From Dugong dugon (lineage: Eukaryota > Chordata > Mammalia > Sirenia > Dugongidae): a stretch of DNA of 64,000 bases. Positions 22,563 through 34,252 of the stretch are shown here, piece by piece (position 1 is the first letter of the stretch; every line of letters starts with the position of its first letter). Position numbers and translations under genes: made by a program. The DNA is taken from the NCBI GenBank assembly GCA_030035585.1, contig CM057462.1:138038734-138102733 (forward strand), in the 5' to 3' direction. The notes under the pieces are model-generated. The model saw nothing but the letters and a program-made list of their open reading frames with translations, did no database searches and was not told the origin of the DNA.

Positions 22563-24063
22563 TGTGCACAGCACAAGGGAAACACCAAGGAGGCATCAGA
22601 TCAGCTTGTCTGAAAAAAGGGGTGTGTGTGATGAAGAACAGCTTCAGACTGCTGGACTGAGGCTTGCAGGTGAATAGGAGAGTCCGGGTACACTGCTGGA
22701 ATGGGCACGGGTATGGAGAGTAATGACAGACACAAAGAATAATTGAAAACACAATGTCATTCAGAGATGAGATTATTCCTGGGGTTTGGTGTAGTTGGGG
22801 AAGGCTGCATAAAGGAAGTGGACTGAAAGATTAGAAGAATTTCAAAGGGAGAACAAAAGGGGAGGAGATTTTAGTCTGGCAAAAGAGCATATTCTACACA
22901 GGCAGGAATTCATGGCATCTGTTGGGAGTGATTAAGAGAAATACATGATCTGTGTAGTTGTAATCATAAACACTGTGTATGCTACAAGCCGCCTTCCTCT
23001 CCTGGGGTGTTGGGAAGGGGAGAGGTGGACTAGATGGGGTGGTAGGACCAGATTATAGAGGACTCCAAGGTCCACCTCTGATGTTCAGACATGGACATGA
23101 AAGGAGATATTTTCCCTTTGTCTATTTCTGCCTCATAGAGCATTAGCACACTGTGAACCCAGTCTAGTTTCTTCAAGCCTGTGGGGGAAATCTGGAGCTG
23201 GACTAATATCCCTCAAGAGGGAAGCTTTGTGGCACTGTGTTACTGCTCAGCCACTGCTCTTTCAGGCCCAGGGTTTTAGATAAATTTGGTAAATACAAAA
23301 CCATTCAGTGGATTTTTGAGATAGGCGGCCTGGAAGCCTTCTAGACAAAGGGAATTTGTGCTTTTTTGTGAATTTTTATCTGATGAATCACTGCTACTTG
23401 GCCCAAAAATTAGCTAGCTGATCTGCCTGAATTCTTCCATCAAGGACATAATTATATTTGTAGATAAAGATCACATCATATTTTGCTATTTCAAAAATCC
23501 TTTATTATATTCTGTAAGTAAAGCACTGAAGTGATTAAAGATATATCAATAGCTTCTAAACGTCAATAAAGAAAAAAATGTTCTTTTTGTTCCTCAATTA
23601 GCATTAAAAAGATGAAAATGAGAAAGGAAGCTACCTTTTTTCTTCTTTTTTTCCCTTAGTAGTAGAATTAGGAATCCTGTTGAGGGCTAATGACAGCTAA
23701 GTAAGGGTTTGCCTGGATAAACTGCTGCTATTTTGATTTCCTCAAAGTTTTTTTTCTGGGAAAAGTAGCTGTAAGAGCTAGATTAATTTAATAACACCCT
23801 GTACCTGATGTAGACAGTCAGCAGACTTGAAAAACTAAAGTGCTTTCCTCTACAATGGCATAAAACATGGAAGGTTGTCTAGACACCCTCCTTTAATAGA
23901 ACATGTTAGTCTAAAACATAAATTTCCTAATGAAGAAATTAAATTTGATGGAGAACATATAGCAAGTTTATGTAACAGTGAATCTGTTTTACAGAAGTTT
24001 TGCAATTTAGATTAAAACTTTACTCCCATATTTTTCTCCTGACTTCTAGTTATTGTATAAAAT
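22563..24063. other. No recognisable gene or named repeat
   Basis: 22570-22930 may be an old decayed repeat (GAGATGAGATTATTCCTGG, GAAGGCTGCATAAAGGAAG). The remainder looks unique. Confidence 0.5.
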
Positions 24064-24262
24064 TATGTTGTTGCTGTTGTTATTAGCTGCCATTGACTCA
24101 ATTCTGATTCATGGCAACCCCATGTGTTACAGAGTAGAACTGCTCCATAGGTTTTTCTTGGCTATAAATGGAAGCAGAGTGCCAGGACTTTTCTTTCACG
24201 GTACCACTGCCAACCTTTAAGTTAGCAGTCTAGTAGAAACCATTTGCACCACCTGTTGGACC
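24064..24262 (-). mobile_element. AfroSINE with GTTGTTGCTGTTGTT tail
   Basis: The tail on the + strand reads GTTGTTGCTGTTGTTATTAG then GCCATTGACTCAATTCTGAT, closer to the RTE 3' tail than most SINEs here. It reaches the head near 24250 (GCACCACCTGTTGGA). Confidence 0.8.
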
Positions 24263-24570
24263 TATTTTTTCAATAAGGTTTAACAAAATATTTAAACATA
24301 ATCCTACCTAATGTATCAATTTTGAAGTCACTCCTTTCAGGAGATCAGGGGGCTGTATGGGCCACTGGCCAAAGATGAACCTGTTTTGGGTTAGTAGGAG
24401 CCAGCTTAGGCTGGGTGTAAATTTTCCAAGATGGTACAAAATACGACACCAAACTAATCTTTGAAGTGCAAGAGAATGTGGAGGAGTTTGAGAGATCAGA
24501 TCCAATCCCAGTCAAAGGGCAGGATAGCATTGTAATAGATTTGGAAAGATTTTAAACAACCAAATACAGC
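24263..24570. other. No recognisable feature
   Basis: Short unique stretch. Two overlapping minus-strand frames (24308-24505, 24345-24530) have no motif. Confidence 0.5.
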
Positions 24571-24678
24571 TGCTTGTTGTTGCTGTTGTTAGTTGCAATT
24601 GAGTCTATGCTGGCTCATGGTTATCCCATGTATTACAAAGTAGAACTACTCCATAGGATTTTCTTGGTGGTAATCTAA
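24571..24678 (-). mobile_element. AfroSINE tail fragment
   Basis: GTTGTTGCTGTTGTTAGTTG followed by AATTGAGTCTATGCTGGC and CCATAGGATTTTCTTGG, ending abruptly at the start of the next SINE. Confidence 0.75.
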
Positions 24679-24880
24679 TGGAGCCCTGGTGGTGCAGTGG
24701 TTAAGGGCTTGTTGGCGAATTGAAAGGTTGGCTGTTGGAACCCAAGAGCTGCTCTGTGGGAGAAACATATGGCAATCTCCTGTAAAGATTACAGCCTTGG
24801 AAATCCTATGGGGCAGTTCTACTCTGTCCTATAGCATCGTTATGAGTTGGAATCGACTCGATGGCAGTGGGTTGGGTTGG
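24679..24880 (+). mobile_element. AfroSINE, GGAGCCCTGGTGG subtype
   Basis: Head GGAGCCCTGGTGGTGCAGTG, followed by the long middle with TGTAAAGATTACAGCCTTGG, tail TGGAATCGACTCGATGGCAG. Low divergence. A Pol III A-box-like element (TGGTGCAGTGG) is intact. Confidence 0.9.
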
Positions 24881-25023
24881 TTTGGGGAACTCTTTTCTCT
24901 ATGGAGTTGAAACAATGATTGCAATCAACTTTTCCTGAATGATATTTTTACTACCCTCACGAATAGTTGCTGTAGGTTTTTATTTCCAGTATTGTATTGA
25001 AACATATGCATTTGGGCCCTAGC

Positions 25024-25403
25024 AGTATGATAGGTGCTGGACAATGAATAAGGAAGACAGAAGAAAAACTGATGCCTTTGAATTATGGTGTTGGCGAAGA
25101 ATATTGAATATACCATGGACTGTCAAAAGAACGAACAAATCTGTTTGTCTCAAGTATTTTGGACACGTGATTAGGAGGGACCAGTCCCTGAAGGAGGACA
25201 TCATGCTTGGTAAATTAGAGGGTCAGCAAAAAAGAGGAAGACCCTCAATGAGATGGATTGACACAGTGGCTGCAACAATGGGCTCAAGCAAAACAATGAT
25301 TGTGACGTTGGCGCAGGACTGAGTAGTGTTTCGTTCTCTTGTACATGGGGTCACTATGAGTTGGAACTGACTTAACACCACCTAACAACAAGTATGATAG
25401 GTG
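25024..25403 (+). mobile_element. RTE 3' end with perfect 13-bp target-site duplication
   Basis: The 5'-truncated RTE body at 25037-25390 is flanked by AGTATGATAGGTG on both sides (25024-25036 and 25391-25403). It encodes a remnant of the C-terminal RTE region (FELWCWRRILN at about 25077-25110) and ends CACCTAACAACA. About 60 bp present in the copy at 31.1 kb are missing after 25144. Confidence 0.9.
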
Positions 25404-26949
25404 GAATGTGCTGTTCAAAAATAAGAATAAAAGTAGCCATTCAGAACTCAGTAAGATGTCAGAACATATTAAATTACAATGGTAATCTTGGTTTTTAAGA
25501 ACATGATTTTGATGAACTGGAAATTCAGAAGATAAGACATAGAAGGTCTCCTACTATGTGCTTGTGTGCATATTCTCATGATCTTAGGTTAAAACCATTC
25601 AGTTGTGGTTTTGAAAGTCCTAAATGTTCCTCCACAGAATATGTCGACCAATCTGAAACAAAACAAAACAAGAGCCCAAAACAACTCAGTTCTTTTCCAA
25701 GTTAAGCAAAACTTTTATTGTCAAAATATTTCTTGTCCTCTCAACCATTGTGTATTGCTTTATATTTTATCCCATTGAAGGAGCATATTTCTTTACCTCA
25801 CATAGTCATGAAAGCCACAGAGATCTGAACCAGCCTGTGAATCCTATGGCTTTACCATAGTACCAAATCATCATAATAATTAATGATAATAATAATATGG
25901 TAAGACTTATAGAGCACTTATTATGTACCAAGGTTTGTATTAGGTTCTCTCTCTCACTCACTATATATATACATATATATGTATATCAATTTAATCATCA
26001 TAACAACTTTATGAAGTAAGTTGTCACTGCAGGAAGTTTCAGTGCAGTTTTATGATTTCATGTAAGGATTACTGGAATCAAATCTTCTGAATGCAGTGAA
26101 GTTAGTCTTAACCTAAAGTATTCCTTCTGGATCTGCCTTGAAGAAAATGTTCTACACAACTGTTTCTCCTCAATATTCCGATTTCCCAGAGCAGAAAGCT
26201 GACTGAAGACTTGAGAGGCGAGTCTTATTCCTTAATTTCTGACTTAGACATACTATTACATCAAGGATCGGATTTATTGCCCTTGTCAGTAGTTTTATTG
26301 GAAAGCACATCACGTTCTATTGGCCGGGAAAAGGAGGTTTGTTCTGTTCTTTTTAAAAAATGCATAATTGTGCATTTTATTTAGGCAAACGTTAGGGACT
26401 ATTCTCTTTCTCTGCAGGCCAAGGGTAGGCCATGCTGTGGCAATAACTTTCTGTTGTCCCAAGTGTCCTTGTGGAGGGTTGGGTTGTGACTGTGAATTGC
26501 TCCCCTGACATGGTTCTTGCAGGTCATGGGATGTGTTTAATGTCAATCAGTCTCCCCAGCTTCTCCAGAAGTAAGGGCAAAATGCCAATGGCTCAGTTAT
26601 TAGGCTATAACTTTCCTCATTCATCATGACCTTGGTTTCTCATTTTGATAACCCAGGACAGTATGTTCTCTTTTGACTTGGCAAGGTTGTTGTCAGTCAG
26701 CTTTGTTAGATGCTTATAATCTTTTGAGGCTTGTTTTGGCATTTATTTACTATGTGGAGGTCCTGGGTTTGAGACCAGCTGAAAATGTTCAACCTCCTGA
26801 AAAAGTTCCAGGTCCACTCTGGTCTAGCGAAAGAGCAGGTGAGAAAGCTGGGGTCTATGTCCCAATTTCACTGGTAGTAAACCCTGGGGTCGTGAAAGAG
26901 TCATTCAATCTCTTCAACTTTAAATCGAGAGGCTTACATAAAATATTAT
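25404..26949. other. Gene-free stretch with MIR and a TA-rich microsatellite
   Basis: An antisense MIR-like stretch lies at about 25890-26030 (AGAGCACTTATTATGTACCA, AATCATCATAACAACTTTAT). It is interrupted by a CT then TATATA run at 25955-25987. The rest (26030-26949) is unassigned. Confidence 0.5.
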
Positions 26950-27372
26950 TCCTTGTTGCCATCAAGTCAATTCCAACTCATGGTGACCCCACGTGTTACA
27001 GAGTAGAACTGCTCCATAGGGTTTTCTTGACTTAAATCGTTAGGCGGTAGGAGCCCTGGTTGTGCAGTGGTTAAGTGTTCAGCTGCTAACCCAAAGGTCA
27101 GCAGTTTGAACCCACGAGCTGATCTGTGTGAGAAAAATGTGGCGGTCTGCTTCCGCAAAGATTAACAGCCTTGGGAAACCTATGGGGGCAGTTCTACTCT
27201 GTCATTCAGGGTCACTGTAAGTTGGAATCGACTGGACAGCAAAGGGTTTTTGGTTTTAATCTTTATGGAAGCAGATATCCAAGCTTTTCTTCCCCAGCGT
27301 CACTTGGTGAGTTTGTTCCTCCAATCTTTTGGTTAGTAATCAATCAGTTTCACCATGGCAGGGACTCATAAA
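26950..27372 (-). mobile_element. AfroSINE split by another SINE
   Basis: The tail half is at 26950-27040 (TTGTTGCCATCAAGTCAATT) and the head half at 27261-27372 (AATCTTTATGGAAGCAGA, AATCTTTTGGTTAGTAATCA). The two halves are one antisense SINE. Confidence 0.75.
27052..27260 (+). mobile_element. AfroSINE nested in an antisense SINE
   Basis: Head TAGGAGCCCTGGTTGTGCAG, middle ATGTGGCGGTCTGCTTCCGC, tail TTGGAATCGACTGGACAGCA and GGGTTTTTGGTTTT. Confidence 0.85.
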
Positions 27373-27389
27373 ATATTATAACAATATTA

Positions 27390-27598
27390 ATATTAATAAT
27401 AATAGGTGACATTTATTAAGGCTTATCTCCCCTAATTATCACAACAGCGTTTAGAGGTAGGAATGATTATTACCTACCCTGTTTCAGAGGAGTCCACCAA
27501 ACTACATTGGGATTAGCTCCTTTACTTACTTAACATCACGCAGCCAAGTAAGTGGTGAAGATAGTATTTGAGGCCAGGGTGCCTGACTCTCAGATTCT
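27390..27598 (-). mobile_element. MIR fragment
   Basis: Collinear antisense motifs: AATAGGTGACATTTATTAAG, AATTATCACAACAGCG, CTTAACATCACGCAGCCAAG, TATTTGAGGCCAGGGTGCC. Confidence 0.75.
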
Positions 27599-27599
27599 A

Positions 27600-27785
27600 A
27601 GTGTGACCTGCAGACAATGCAGACATGCACCATCAACAATACCTGAGAACTTGTTAGAAATGCAAATTCCTGGGCGTGCTCTAGACCAACTGAATCAAAT
27701 CTTTGAGTGTAGGGCCCAAGAATTTATGTTTTAGCAAGTTGTCTGGGTGAGTCTCATGTACACTAAAGGTTGAAGCACTGTCCTA
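27600..27785 (+). mobile_element. MER5A-like hAT DNA transposon
   Basis: Strong pattern of the non-autonomous hAT repeat MER5A: ACCTGAGAACTTGTTAGAAA, TGCAAATTCCTGGGCG, GACCAACTGAATCAAA, TTTATGTTTTAGCAAG, CACTAAAGGTTGAAGCACTG. Confidence 0.8.
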
Positions 27786-28840
27786 GAAGTAAGGTTCTCA
27801 ACCCCTATATTGCAGTTTTCTGCATTTAATGAATTTTTCAGTGTCTGGAAGCCTAGATGACCTGACCACAATGTTGCTTAATTGACTCTAGTTGATTGTG
27901 TGGATGTCTCCTTCCTCCCCCATTGCTTTGTGCTTGCCCCTCCTACCTGCAGCTGTGTGCCTGGACAGAGAATGTCCTCTGCCTAGAAGAAAAGCAGTCA
28001 AGCATATATGAAGGACTGTTGATATATGTCAGTCACTCTGTTGTGACTGCTGGTATCTTTCCTTTGGCGCATACGTTATCAACATCAATAAATACTAAAG
28101 TTTTTCAACCAGACATCCTTCTATCTTACAATTTAAAAAATGCACAAACCATTAGTATTTATGAAACTCTTTTGCCTGTAAGAACTTATACCCCTTAAAT
28201 GCATAAGCTTCCCTTCATTCCTACCAAAGGGACTTGGATAGACTTTATCACTTCCAGGAAATTTTGAGGCCTTTGGTTATGTGAATTAACCAGAGAACAC
28301 TGCACACTTCTCTTTTTCTTGGAATAAAGTCAAGCTATGTTTATGACTACCAAGGATAACAGATGCTGTAAACAGAACAATCTGGTATACAGCCAGATTG
28401 TTATATAAACCGTTGGGGGCCTTTAAAAATTCTTCTAGAGACAAAAATGGAACTTTTCTTTTTCTATGTGGTCACCAATAAATAGATTCTAGTCACCATC
28501 AGATACCATATCATCAATACGTCTTCGAGAAGTCTGAATTCCTTCCTCTCGGTTGCAAACATAAAGGGTATGATAGTAAGTGTTGCATTAAAAGAAAAAT
28601 GACTGCTAAAAATAAAGGAAATTCCAGTAGGAAAGAGAAAAAGTGTGTTTATTTATATTGTTTTTAAAAAACATTATTAGAAAAGTTCAGAAAATATAAT
28701 AAAGTACAAAGAGGAAAATAAGGGTTATTCACATTCCCACTACTAAGCATTAACCACTGTTTACCTTTTAGGAGACAGAGAGAAACAGAGAGGGAGGAGA
28801 GGAGGGAGGGAAATAGGGAAAGAAAAAGAGAGAGAAAGAC
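27786..28840. other. Gene-free stretch ending in a GA-rich tract
   Basis: 28770-28840 is an AG/GGGA purine tract. The rest (27786-28769) is unassigned. The + strand frame 27896-28198 (100 codons) has no motif. Confidence 0.5.
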
Positions 28841-29037
28841 AGCCCTGGTGGTGCAGTGGTTAAGGGCTTGGCTGCTAACCAAAAGGTCAGTGGTTTGAAC
28901 TCCCCAGCTGCTCCGTGGAGGAAGATGTGGCAATCTGCTCCAGTAAAGACTACAGCCTTGGAAACCCTGTGGGGCAGTTCTACTCTGTTCTGTAGGGTTA
29001 CTCTGAGTAGGAATTGACTTGACAGCAATGAGTTTTA
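28841..29037 (+). mobile_element. AfroSINE
   Basis: Head AGCCCTGGTGGTGCAGTGGT, long middle with GTGGCAATCTGCTCCAG, tail GTAGGAATTGACTTGACAGC. It directly precedes another SINE in the same orientation. Confidence 0.9.
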
Positions 29038-29040
29038 TAA

Positions 29041-29206
29041 GTAAACCCTCGGTGGCATAGTGGCTAAGAGTTTGGTTGCTAACCAAAAGGTCAGCAGTTT
29101 GAATCCACCAGGTGCTCCTTGGAGACCCTATGGGGCAGTTCTACCCTGCCCTATAGGGGTGCTAGCTATGAGTTGGAAGTGACTCGACAGCGATGGGTTT
29201 GGTTTT
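29041..29206 (+). mobile_element. AfroSINE, shorter form
   Basis: Head AAACCCTCGGTGGCATAGTG, then TGCTCCTTGGAGACCCTATG (lacks the roughly 35-bp middle seen at 28920), tail TTGGAAGTGACTCGACAGCG. Confidence 0.9.
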
Positions 29207-30227
29207 TTGTTTTATATATATATTACTTTTGGACTTTTTTGCATATGTAAACATTGAAATTATAGATCTATATTTTACTAAAAATTGGATCCCACTTTGT
29301 ACACAGTTCTGCATCCTGCTTTATAAATGTAGTAGTTTGTGGTTGTCATTTCATGTTAGTATATATGGATGTGGATAGTTTTCAAGGGTGACCCTTATTC
29401 CTGGGAAAAATTGTTAGTAGTTACAGTATTTCTGTACTTCTTCTGCTGTTGGCTCCTCCATGAGACATCATTCCAGTGTCACCTGCTCAGAGGTGGGGAA
29501 ATAAGTGGGCAGACATGATATGCCTCTTATAGTTGGTCACTTCATAAGCAAGTAAAATGACTAATGTGAAGCTCCTGAACGACCCAGAGGATGCCTTCTG
29601 CCTAGAAAGAAGCACTTAAGGGCTACCGCCCATGGGTTGCTTGCCCTTGCTGTATTTCTGATTTATTATTGTGCCTTTCTGCTTTAGAAAGTTCAACTTT
29701 GAGACACATTTTCTGTGATTAATATTTCCCTTCCCTTACAAATATAGAGATTCCAAAATAAGTCTGACTTCATTTCTTTTGTTCTTTTTTTCCTCAGGGA
29801 AATTCTGTCCCAGGGAAATCACTTTTAGGGAGATTCCAGAGATCAAATTCAGGCCATTTGAACCATGTCTTAACGGTTTAGCTGTTAGAGATACTTGAGG
29901 ATTAAAAGTTTACTGTAAATTTAAAGGGATCTAGATTTAGGCCATATCTACACATAAATAGGCCTGGGAAAAAGTTGAATTTAGTGAAACAAATGGGGAT
30001 GAATTAGGTACCAACTGGCCACAATTTGCTGCAGTTTTTCAAGCTGATTTTTGTGTGGCACTAAAACCAGATAATTTTCTTTATGGTAGGATTTTCTGCC
30101 TTTCAGACAGAACGGCTTTACAAACAAAATATTACAAACTCAAAGCCAAGAGATATTTAATTTAATCTAAAGATTTACCAGTTCCAGAATAGAATCAGTT
30201 GTCTGAATCTGATAATACCCAAAGATT
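29207..30227. other. No recognisable feature
   Basis: TA-rich at 29214-29225. Otherwise apparently unique. Confidence 0.5.
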
Positions 30228-30412
30228 CATTGTCATTGAGTCGACTCTGACTCATAGCGACGCTATGGGACAGGGTAGAACTGCCCCAAAGGGTTTCCAA
30301 GCTGTGAATCTTTATGGAAGCAGACTGCCGCGTCTTTCTTCCTCAGAGCTGCTGATAGGTTCAAACCACTGACCTTCTGGTTAGCAGTCGAGCACTTTAA
30401 CCACTGCACCAT
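30228..30412 (-). mobile_element. AfroSINE
   Basis: TTGTCATTGAGTCGACTCTG, then TCTTTATGGAAGCAGACTGC, CTGACCTTCTGGTTAGCAGT, and the complemented head ACCACTGCACCAT. Confidence 0.85.
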
Positions 30413-30539
30413 AATAGGCAGTGGCAAATTATTTAGGTAAAGTATAGTAAAGGAGACACACAGGGGGAGACAGACTGTGAGGATTCTGCTACAAGCAAAG
30501 GAACACCAAGAAATGCCTGGGGCTACAGAAGATTAAAAA

Positions 30540-30742
30540 GTGTCCTGGTGATGCAACGGTTAAGCGCTCAGGTGCTAACCAAAGGGCGGGCAGTTTGAAT
30601 CCACCCAGTGGCTCTGATGGAGAAAAGACCTGGTGATCTGCTCTCGTGAACATTCCAGCCTAGGAAACCCAGTGGAGCAGTTCTACTCTGTCCTATAAGG
30701 TTGCTATGAGTTGGAATCGACTTGATGGCACCCAACAATAAC
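30540..30742 (+). mobile_element. AfroSINE with RTE-like end
   Basis: Head GTGTCCTGGTGATGCAACGG, tail TTGGAATCGACTTGATGGCA followed by CCCAACAATAACAAGAAC. The CAACAA-type end resembles the RTE tail rather than the usual GGGTTTGGTTTT tail. Confidence 0.85.
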
Positions 30743-31134
30743 AAGAACATATTAATGGAAGAACAGACACTACAGGTGCCCACGTAAAAGAATCACCCCT
30801 TTTTGTTCCAGATCATAGCATTCAGGAAACAGCATGTACTAGAGTGGGACTTGGGGAGTATAAGGACAAATTCTTGAAAATGCACTGAATTGTCCTCAAA
30901 TGGTCAGACAGCATTTATATAACTCTAAGAGTAATTTATTTTTTCTCAACTGATCAGAATTCCTCTACCACCTTTCCCTAGACCGATATACGTAAAACAA
31001 CAGTTGTCTGGTTTGTCAATAATTTTCAAATTCCACTTACCTGAAACCATTACCACTTCAAATCTTTTGTTTCTCCCCTTTCTAAGGAATAGATGCTATT
31101 CTTTATTTTCTGTAAAGATTAAATAAGGACTAAT
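30743..31134. other. No recognisable feature
   Basis: Apparently unique AT-rich sequence. Confidence 0.5.
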
Positions 31135-31497
31135 CTTTGGTGAAGAATATTGAATATGCCATGGACTGCCAAAAGAACAAACCAATCTCTCTTAGAAGAA
31201 GTGCAGCCAGAATGCTCCTTAGAAGCAAGAATGGTGAGACTATGTCTCACATATTTTGGACATATTATCAGGAGGGATCAGTCCCTGGAGAAGGACATCA
31301 TGCTTGATAAAGTAGAGGGTCAGCGAAAAAGAGGAAAATCCTCAACGAGAAGGATTGACACAGTGGCTGCAACAATGGGCTCAAGCATAACAACGATTGT
31401 GAGGATGGCCCACGACTGGGCAGTGTTTCGTTCTGTTGTGCATAGCGTCGCTGTGAGTTGGAACCAACTTAACGGCACCTAACAACAACAACAACAA
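31135..31497 (+). pseudogene. RTE 3' end
   Basis: 5'-truncated. The frame 31150-31482 encodes the C-terminal region of the RTE protein (EVQPECSLEARMVRLCLTYF, then a KRGK-type basic patch and DTVAATMGSS). It ends AACGGCACCTAACAACAACA. It is useful as a reference for the same region in the copies at 25.0, 41.6 and 61.2 kb. Confidence 0.85.
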
Positions 31498-31632
31498 AGA
31501 GCTTGGCTGCTAACCAAAAGGTTGGCTGTTCAAATCCACCAGCCTCTCCTTGGAAACCCTATGGGGCAGTTCTACTCTGTCTTATACAGGGTCGCTATGA
31601 GTCGGAATTGGCTTGATGGCAATAGGTTGGGT
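31498..31632 (+). mobile_element. AfroSINE, 5'-truncated
   Basis: Begins inside the head (AGAGCTTGGCTGCTAACCAA) immediately after the RTE AACAACAACAAC tail and continues to GGAATTGGCTTGATGGCAAT. Confidence 0.85.
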
Positions 31633-32059
31633 CTGGACAAATTATATATTTAAAATGTAGCAGGTAAAAAAAAAGTAGCAAGTAATTCTAGTTTAGTTGC
31701 TAGGCCCTGGAAAGGAAATTAGAAAACTGAACCATATATCTAGTTTATCCTAATTCTGTAACTACCCAAAGTCAAAACAATCCATTGAGAATGAGCTAAA
31801 CTGGTTATTAGAATCCTACAAGTAAAAATAGGTATTCAAAAGAAGAAAATTTTTTAAAAATCTAATTTGACAATTTATGTAGATGTTTTTTCCTCAAGGA
31901 GGTGGAGCATAACTCCCCATTCTTCCTTCCAAAGAGTACAGAATGGGAAGGTGGGGAGGGGAAGAGTAACTCTATAGTGGAGAAATCTGATAAACACTAC
32001 CTCAGCCAGGTGATCAAGGTTAATATCAACAGTGATTAATTATACTGATACATGTTCCC
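31633..32059. other. No recognisable feature
   Basis: AT-rich. May include upstream sequence of the following L1 3' end. Confidence 0.45.
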
Positions 32060-32770
32060 TTGATACAATGAGAATGGCACTTTACCTCTACAGTCTTCCT
32101 CCCCAAAACCCATCCCCACAATCTAATCATGAGAAAAATATCAGACAAATCCAAATTAGGGGACATTCTACAAAATACCTGGCCAGTAATCTTCAAAACT
32201 TCCAAGATACTATAAAACAAAGAAAGTCTGAGAAACTATCAAAACCAGGAGGAATCTAAGGAGACATGATGACTAAATGTAACGTGGTATCCTGGATGGG
32301 ATCCTGGAACAGTAAAAGGACATTATGTCAAAACTAAGAAAATTGAATAAAGTATGGATTTTAGTTAATAATAAGGTATTAATTTTGGTTCATTAGTTGT
32401 GACAAATGTACATTATTAATGTAAGATGTTAACAAGTGGGTGTGTGATATGGAATCCCTGAGGGCTGCAAACAGTTAACACACTCGGTTACTAACTGAAA
32501 GGCTAGAGTTTCAAGTCTGCTTAGAGGCACCTTGGAAGAAATGCCTGGTGATCTACTTCCAAAAGGTCATAGCTGTTGAAAATCCTATGGAACATAGCTC
32601 TACTCTGACATGCATGGAGTCATCATGAGTCGGGCGAGGTTGTCATGAGTCAGGGTCGACTGATTGATATTGGTTTTTGGGTGTGTGGTGTATAGGAACT
32701 CTGTATTATCTTTGCAACTTTTCTGAAAATCACAACCTTTTCTAAAACAAACATTTTTTTTAAAAATCTA
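32060..32770 (+). mobile_element. Old L1 3' end with a SINE inserted
   Basis: Collinear motifs of an old mammalian L1 3'UTR: GGGGACATTCTACAAAATAC, CTAAGGAGACATGATGACTA, TGGATGGGATCCTGGAACAG, GTTCATTAGTTGTGACAAAT, TTTGCAACTTTTCTGAAAAT, ending in an A/T-rich tail. A SINE interrupts it at 32449-32683. Confidence 0.75.
32449..32683 (+). mobile_element. AfroSINE inserted in an L1 3'UTR
   Basis: Head GGAATCCCTGAGGGCTGCAA, tail GAGTCAGGGTCGACTGATTG. A short internal duplication repeats the CATGAGTC(G/A)GG motif (32625-32653). GGGTGTGTG occurs on both sides (about 32435 and 32678) as a likely target duplication. Confidence 0.85.
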
Positions 32771-32801
32771 ATTTTACCAACACTATTTATTTTTAATCCA
32801 A

Positions 32802-32953
32802 CCAAAAAAACTCATTGCTGTTAAGTTGATTCTGACTCATAGTGACCCTATAGGGCAGAGTAGAACTGCCCAATAGGGTTTCCAAGGAGCAGCTGGTGGA
32901 TTCGAACTGCCAACCTTTTGGTTAGCAGCCAAGCTCTTAACCACTGCACCACA
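32802..32953 (-). mobile_element. AfroSINE, GGAGCCC subtype
   Basis: AAAAAACTCATTGCTGTTAA, GGGTTTCCAAGGAGCAGCTG, TTCGAACTGCCAACCTTTTG, ACCACTGCACCAC. Short form without the middle insert. Confidence 0.9.
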
Positions 32954-33099
32954 ATTTGTTTTTAAAGATATACTCAATGTGGCAAATCCGTGATAGAGGG
33001 AATAGAATGTGCAGTGACACCAGGTGAGAAAATACACGGTGAATTTGACCACTGGGCAAGGCTGAAGCACAGAGCACAAAGAAGGAAGTAGTGAGACAT

Positions 33100-33260
33100 G
33101 GCACTGGAGAGGTTGATTTGGGACCATACACAGAGGGTCTTGTTTTCCATGCTAAGGGTTTTGTCCTTTACACTGGCAATGAGAAGCCATCAGAGGCTTT
33201 TAAGAAGGAGTGGCATGGTGATCTGGTCCTTCTTTAGACAGATGACTCCTACTGAATATG
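33100..33260 (+). repeat. Ancient interspersed repeat, same type as 20.4-21.7 kb
   Basis: GCAATGAGAAGCCATCAGAG, GCTTTTAAGAAGGAGTGGCA, TGATCTGGTCCTTC correspond to the segment near 21575-21640. Family not named. Confidence 0.45.
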
Positions 33261-33877
33261 GAGACTGGATTGCATGGGAAGGGACAGGAAGCAGAAAGAA
33301 CATCCCAGGCTCCCTCAAGTTGAATTAGGAAGGAGGGAGACTAGATTAAGGCAATGAAGTGGATATGGGGAGAAAAGGCTGTTGGGAAAAAGTTAATTCC
33401 TCCTCCAGCTGTATGTTATTTACTCATTCACTCCTTCAATTGATCAGTCAATCATTAAATCTTAGGGTCACCATATATAGCCCTAAAGTAGTATGCCACC
33501 TGTGAGGCTGTGGACAAAGGCTTTACATTCTGTGAATGGTGCCCTCTGGAGCTGAGCAACAGCATGCTGCTAGGGTGCCTACTCCGGGCAGAGCACTGTG
33601 CTAGACGGTGAGTGTATAGTCCATAACAAAACAAATACAGTCTGTTCATGTGGAGTTTTTCCTCCAGCCAGGGCCACAATAAAACTTGTGGTTACCCTGA
33701 GTAAGAGAATAATTTGGCATTCCTTCAAACACGTAGAGAGGAATCTGAGTGCTATTTGTTAGTAGTGCTCTGTCCTTCTTCCCAGAGCAATTCAGCTCTG
33801 GCCCCAAATTTGCTTATCTCAACTAGCAAAGCAAAAGCCCTGGGGCAAAACACACTTACCTCTCCACCACCACGACT
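33261..33877. other. No recognisable feature
   Basis: Nothing assigned. The minus frame 33752-34075 (107 codons) overlaps a SINE tail and has no motif. Confidence 0.5.
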
Positions 33878-33967
33878 ACCACCATTGAAAACCTTATGGA
33901 GCACAGCTCTACTCTGACACGCATGGGGTTTCCATGAGTTGGAATCAACAGCAACTAGGTTTCTTTT
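33878..33967 (+). mobile_element. AfroSINE 3' fragment
   Basis: CCATTGAAAACCTTATGGAG, GCTCTACTCTGACACGCATG, GAGTTGGAATCAACAGC. The head is missing. Confidence 0.8.
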
Positions 33968-34095
33968 TTGTTCTTTTTTGGTATTTCCCTCTTCTCTGGA
34001 AGACATTAAATGTTCCTTCCGCTCATATTCAGTACTCTGAAAGTGGTCAGATACAGTTTTCTTCCATCTTATCACATCCTGGTGAAGTTTTAGCC

Positions 34096-34252
34096 CAAAC
34101 CCATTTCAGCTGAGTAGATTCTGATTCATAGCCATCCTATAGGACAGAGTTGAACTGCTCCACAGGATTTCCAAGGAGCTGCTGTTGGATTCGAACTGCT
34201 GACTTCTTGGTTAGCAGCTGAGCTCTTAACAACTGCACCACCAGGGCTCTGA
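34096..34252 (-). mobile_element. AfroSINE, GGAGCCC subtype
   Basis: AACCCATTTCAGCTGAGTAG, GATTTCCAAGGAGCTGCTGT, TTCGAACTGCTGACTTCTTG, ACTGCACCACCAGGGCTC. Confidence 0.9.

Noticed and set aside
24679..24760. tRNA gene in the SINE head
   Set aside because: The head is tRNA-derived but lacks a full cloverleaf and is present in about 27 dispersed copies; it is a SINE promoter, not a tRNA gene.
28664..29086. 140-codon minus-strand frame
   Set aside because: Built from a complemented GA tract and a SINE.
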